Assembly: GCA_041648505.1 (NCBI GenBank) | Contig: JBAZOY010000056.1 | Location: forward strand, 1 to 16,073 | Direction: 5' to 3' | DNA: 16,073 nt | From: JBAZOY01 sp041648505 | Lineage (GTDB): Bacteria > Desulfobacterota > Syntrophia > Syntrophales > CG2-30-49-12 | Part shown: positions 14,966-16,073 of the stretch, one piece after another | Numbering within the stretch: position 1 is the first letter of the stretch | How the letters are laid out: each line of letters opens with the position of its first letter | Translations under genes and position numbers: made by a program | The notes under the pieces: model-generated | The model's input: the letters and a program-made list of their open reading frames with translations, nothing else | Told to the model about the DNA's origin: nothing | The model's database searches: none

Positions 14966-15823
14966 TTATTGTTTATATTCTTTTATCCTTTCCCACATCT
15001 TCTTCAGTATATCAGTGACAGCGCCTGAGTCAAATTCCACAACCGCCTGTCCCGCCACCATTGCCCTGGTTACAACAGAGTCATAAGGAATATTTCCTGC
15101 TACTTCAATATTATTGTTCCGGCAGTAATTTTCTATCTTCCGGACATTCTCCGGGTTTATATCGCTCTTATTGATACAGACCATAACGGGAACATTGAAG
15201 TGATGAGCCACACCCAGGACCCTTTCCAGATCATGAATCCCCGAAAGAGTCGGTTCAGTTACCGCCAAAATCAGGTCAACACCTGTTATGGACGCAATTA
15301 CCGGACACCCTATCCCCGGAGGTCCATCTATAATGATCAGATCTTTATTTTCCTCTTCGGCTATTAACACTGCCTGTTGCCTTACCAGAGTAACCATCTT
15401 TCCGGAATTCGCCTCTGCAATTCCCAGTCTGGCGTGAACCATGGGACCAAATCGTGTATCGGATATGAACCAGTGTCCCGAAAACCTCTGCTCCATTTTT
15501 ATGGCTTCATTGGGACAGGCGTGCGCACAAAGCCCGCATCCTTCACAGGAAATAGTATCTATCTTAAAATGATGGATGGCCTCAAAACGGCAGACTTCCA
15601 TGCAAATGCCACACTCATTACATTTATCTTTATCCAGAAACGGGATACGACCCCCGTAGAACTTTTCCTCTTTTTTTATCTGCGGGGTTAAAATCAAGTG
15701 GAGGTCAGCAGCATCCACATCTCCATCAGCCATAACGTGGTTTTTGGCTAATGCGGCAAAAGATGCTGTTATGGTAGTCTTCCCCGTCCCCCCTTTACCA
15801 CTGACTATGGTCAGTTGTTTCAT
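14966..15823 (-). CDS. MinD-superfamily ATPase with inserted two-cluster ferredoxin domain
   Basis: P-loop ATPase of the Mrp/MinD type with SGKGGTGKTT (8-17) and DGDVDAADLHL (33-43). Between them and the switch region DGPPG (166-170) sits a bacterial-ferredoxin insert. It has Cys68-x2-Cys71-x2-Cys74-x3-Cys78 and Cys93-x2-Cys96-x2-Cys99-x3-Cys103, enough ligands for two [4Fe-4S] clusters. Such proteins come in tandem pairs in many anaerobes and are thought to act in Fe-S or metallocofactor assembly; the true function is not established. Its ATG overlaps the stop of the preceding gene by ATGA, so translation is coupled. Length 285 residues is standard. Confidence 0.92.
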   Translation of the reverse strand: MKQLTIVSGKGGTGKTTITASFAALAKNHVMADGDVDAADLHLILTPQIKKEEKFYGGRIPFLDKDKCNECGICMEVCRFEAIHHFKIDTISCEGCGLCAHACPNEAIKMEQRFSGHWFISDTRFGPMVHARLGIAEANSGKMVTLVRQQAVLIAEEENKDLIIIDGPPGIGCPVIASITGVDLILAVTEPTLSGIHDLERVLGVAHHFNVPVMVCINKSDINPENVRKIENYCRNNNIEVAGNIPYDSVVTRAMVAGQAVVEFDSGAVTDILKKMWERIKEYKQ

Positions 15824-16073
15824 TTGCCTTTCTCCAGAACTTTATTTTCCATTTTATGATAAAGGTCTTCAAACCTTTGTCTGTATTCAGGAATCTCTTC
15901 TACTAATGGAAAGCCTTTAGAGTATGCCACTGCTATCCTTCTATCGAGGGGAATCTCCATGAGGAGGGGAATTTTTTCTATTTCACAATACTGACGGACC
16001 TTACTATCACCTATGTCGGAACAGTTGATCAATACCCCTAAAGGAATGCCTAACTTCCTTACCATTTCCACTG
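15820..16073 (-). CDS. C-terminal part of a second MinD-family ATPase (runs off the window)
   Basis: The last 83 or so residues of a gene whose start lies beyond base 16073. GIPLGVLINCSDIGDSKVRQYCEIEKIPLLMEIPLDRRIAVAYSKGFPLVEEIPEYRQ matches the C-terminal end of the MinD-type ATPases that pair with the downstream ferredoxin-ATPase: 'vviN..d.....i..yc....ip.l..IP.d..ia.a.s.G'. The apparent methionine near 16071 is an internal GTG valine, not a start. The ATGA overlap with the following gene shows one operon. Its ATP-binding and any ferredoxin parts cannot be checked here. Confidence 0.85.
   Translation of the reverse strand, partial: VEMVRKLGIPLGVLINCSDIGDSKVRQYCEIEKIPLLMEIPLDRRIAVAYSKGFPLVEEIPEYRQRFEDLYHKMENKVLEKGK

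Overview
The window looks like a piece of chromosome from a strictly anaerobic bacterium, most probably a Desulfobacterota (deltaproteobacterial, Syntrophales-like) lineage. This is inferred from gene content: paired MinD-type ATPases with inserted ferredoxin domains, a CooC-type nickel ATPase, an etfBA pair, a CoA-disulfide-reductase/rhodanese fusion and an IscA/HesB-like selenoprotein. The sequence alone does not give a species.

Layout. 1-1931: a minus-strand type IV toxin-antitoxin (AbiE-like) pair, antitoxin gene first, with its own promoter. 1932-2565: a long leader holding what looks like a decayed cobalamin riboswitch. 2566-4943: a tight cobU-cobT-cobS operon for cobalamin nucleotide-loop assembly. 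4989-5336: a small membrane protein facing the cob operon. 5779-6981: a PLP aminotransferase closely resembling KdnA (8-amino-Kdo synthesis). 7099-7476: a tRNA unit (Ser-UGA, Ser-GCU, Arg-ACG) with a consensus promoter and a terminal hairpin.

7450-10190 is loosely packed. It holds a small membrane protein, an IscA/HesB-like selenoprotein read through an in-frame UGA (8254-8256) with a fitting bacterial SECIS hairpin and a near-perfect promoter, an 85-bp near-perfect inverted repeat, a minus-strand crotonase remnant and an unrecognised 185-residue ORF. 10193-11955 is etfB-etfA.

11956-16073 is all minus strand. Read in transcription order it holds the end of one MinD-type ATPase, a second MinD-type ATPase with two [4Fe-4S] motifs, an FAD/rhodanese disulfide oxidoreductase, a truncated zinc-type alcohol dehydrogenase, and a CooC-like ATPase.

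The recognisable genes fit an anaerobe using corrinoid, nickel, iron-sulfur, selenium and flavin electron-transfer chemistry. The most notable item is the UGA-containing IscA-like gene, which an ordinary gene caller would miss or truncate. Next are the decayed riboswitch before cobU and the 85-bp inverted repeat.
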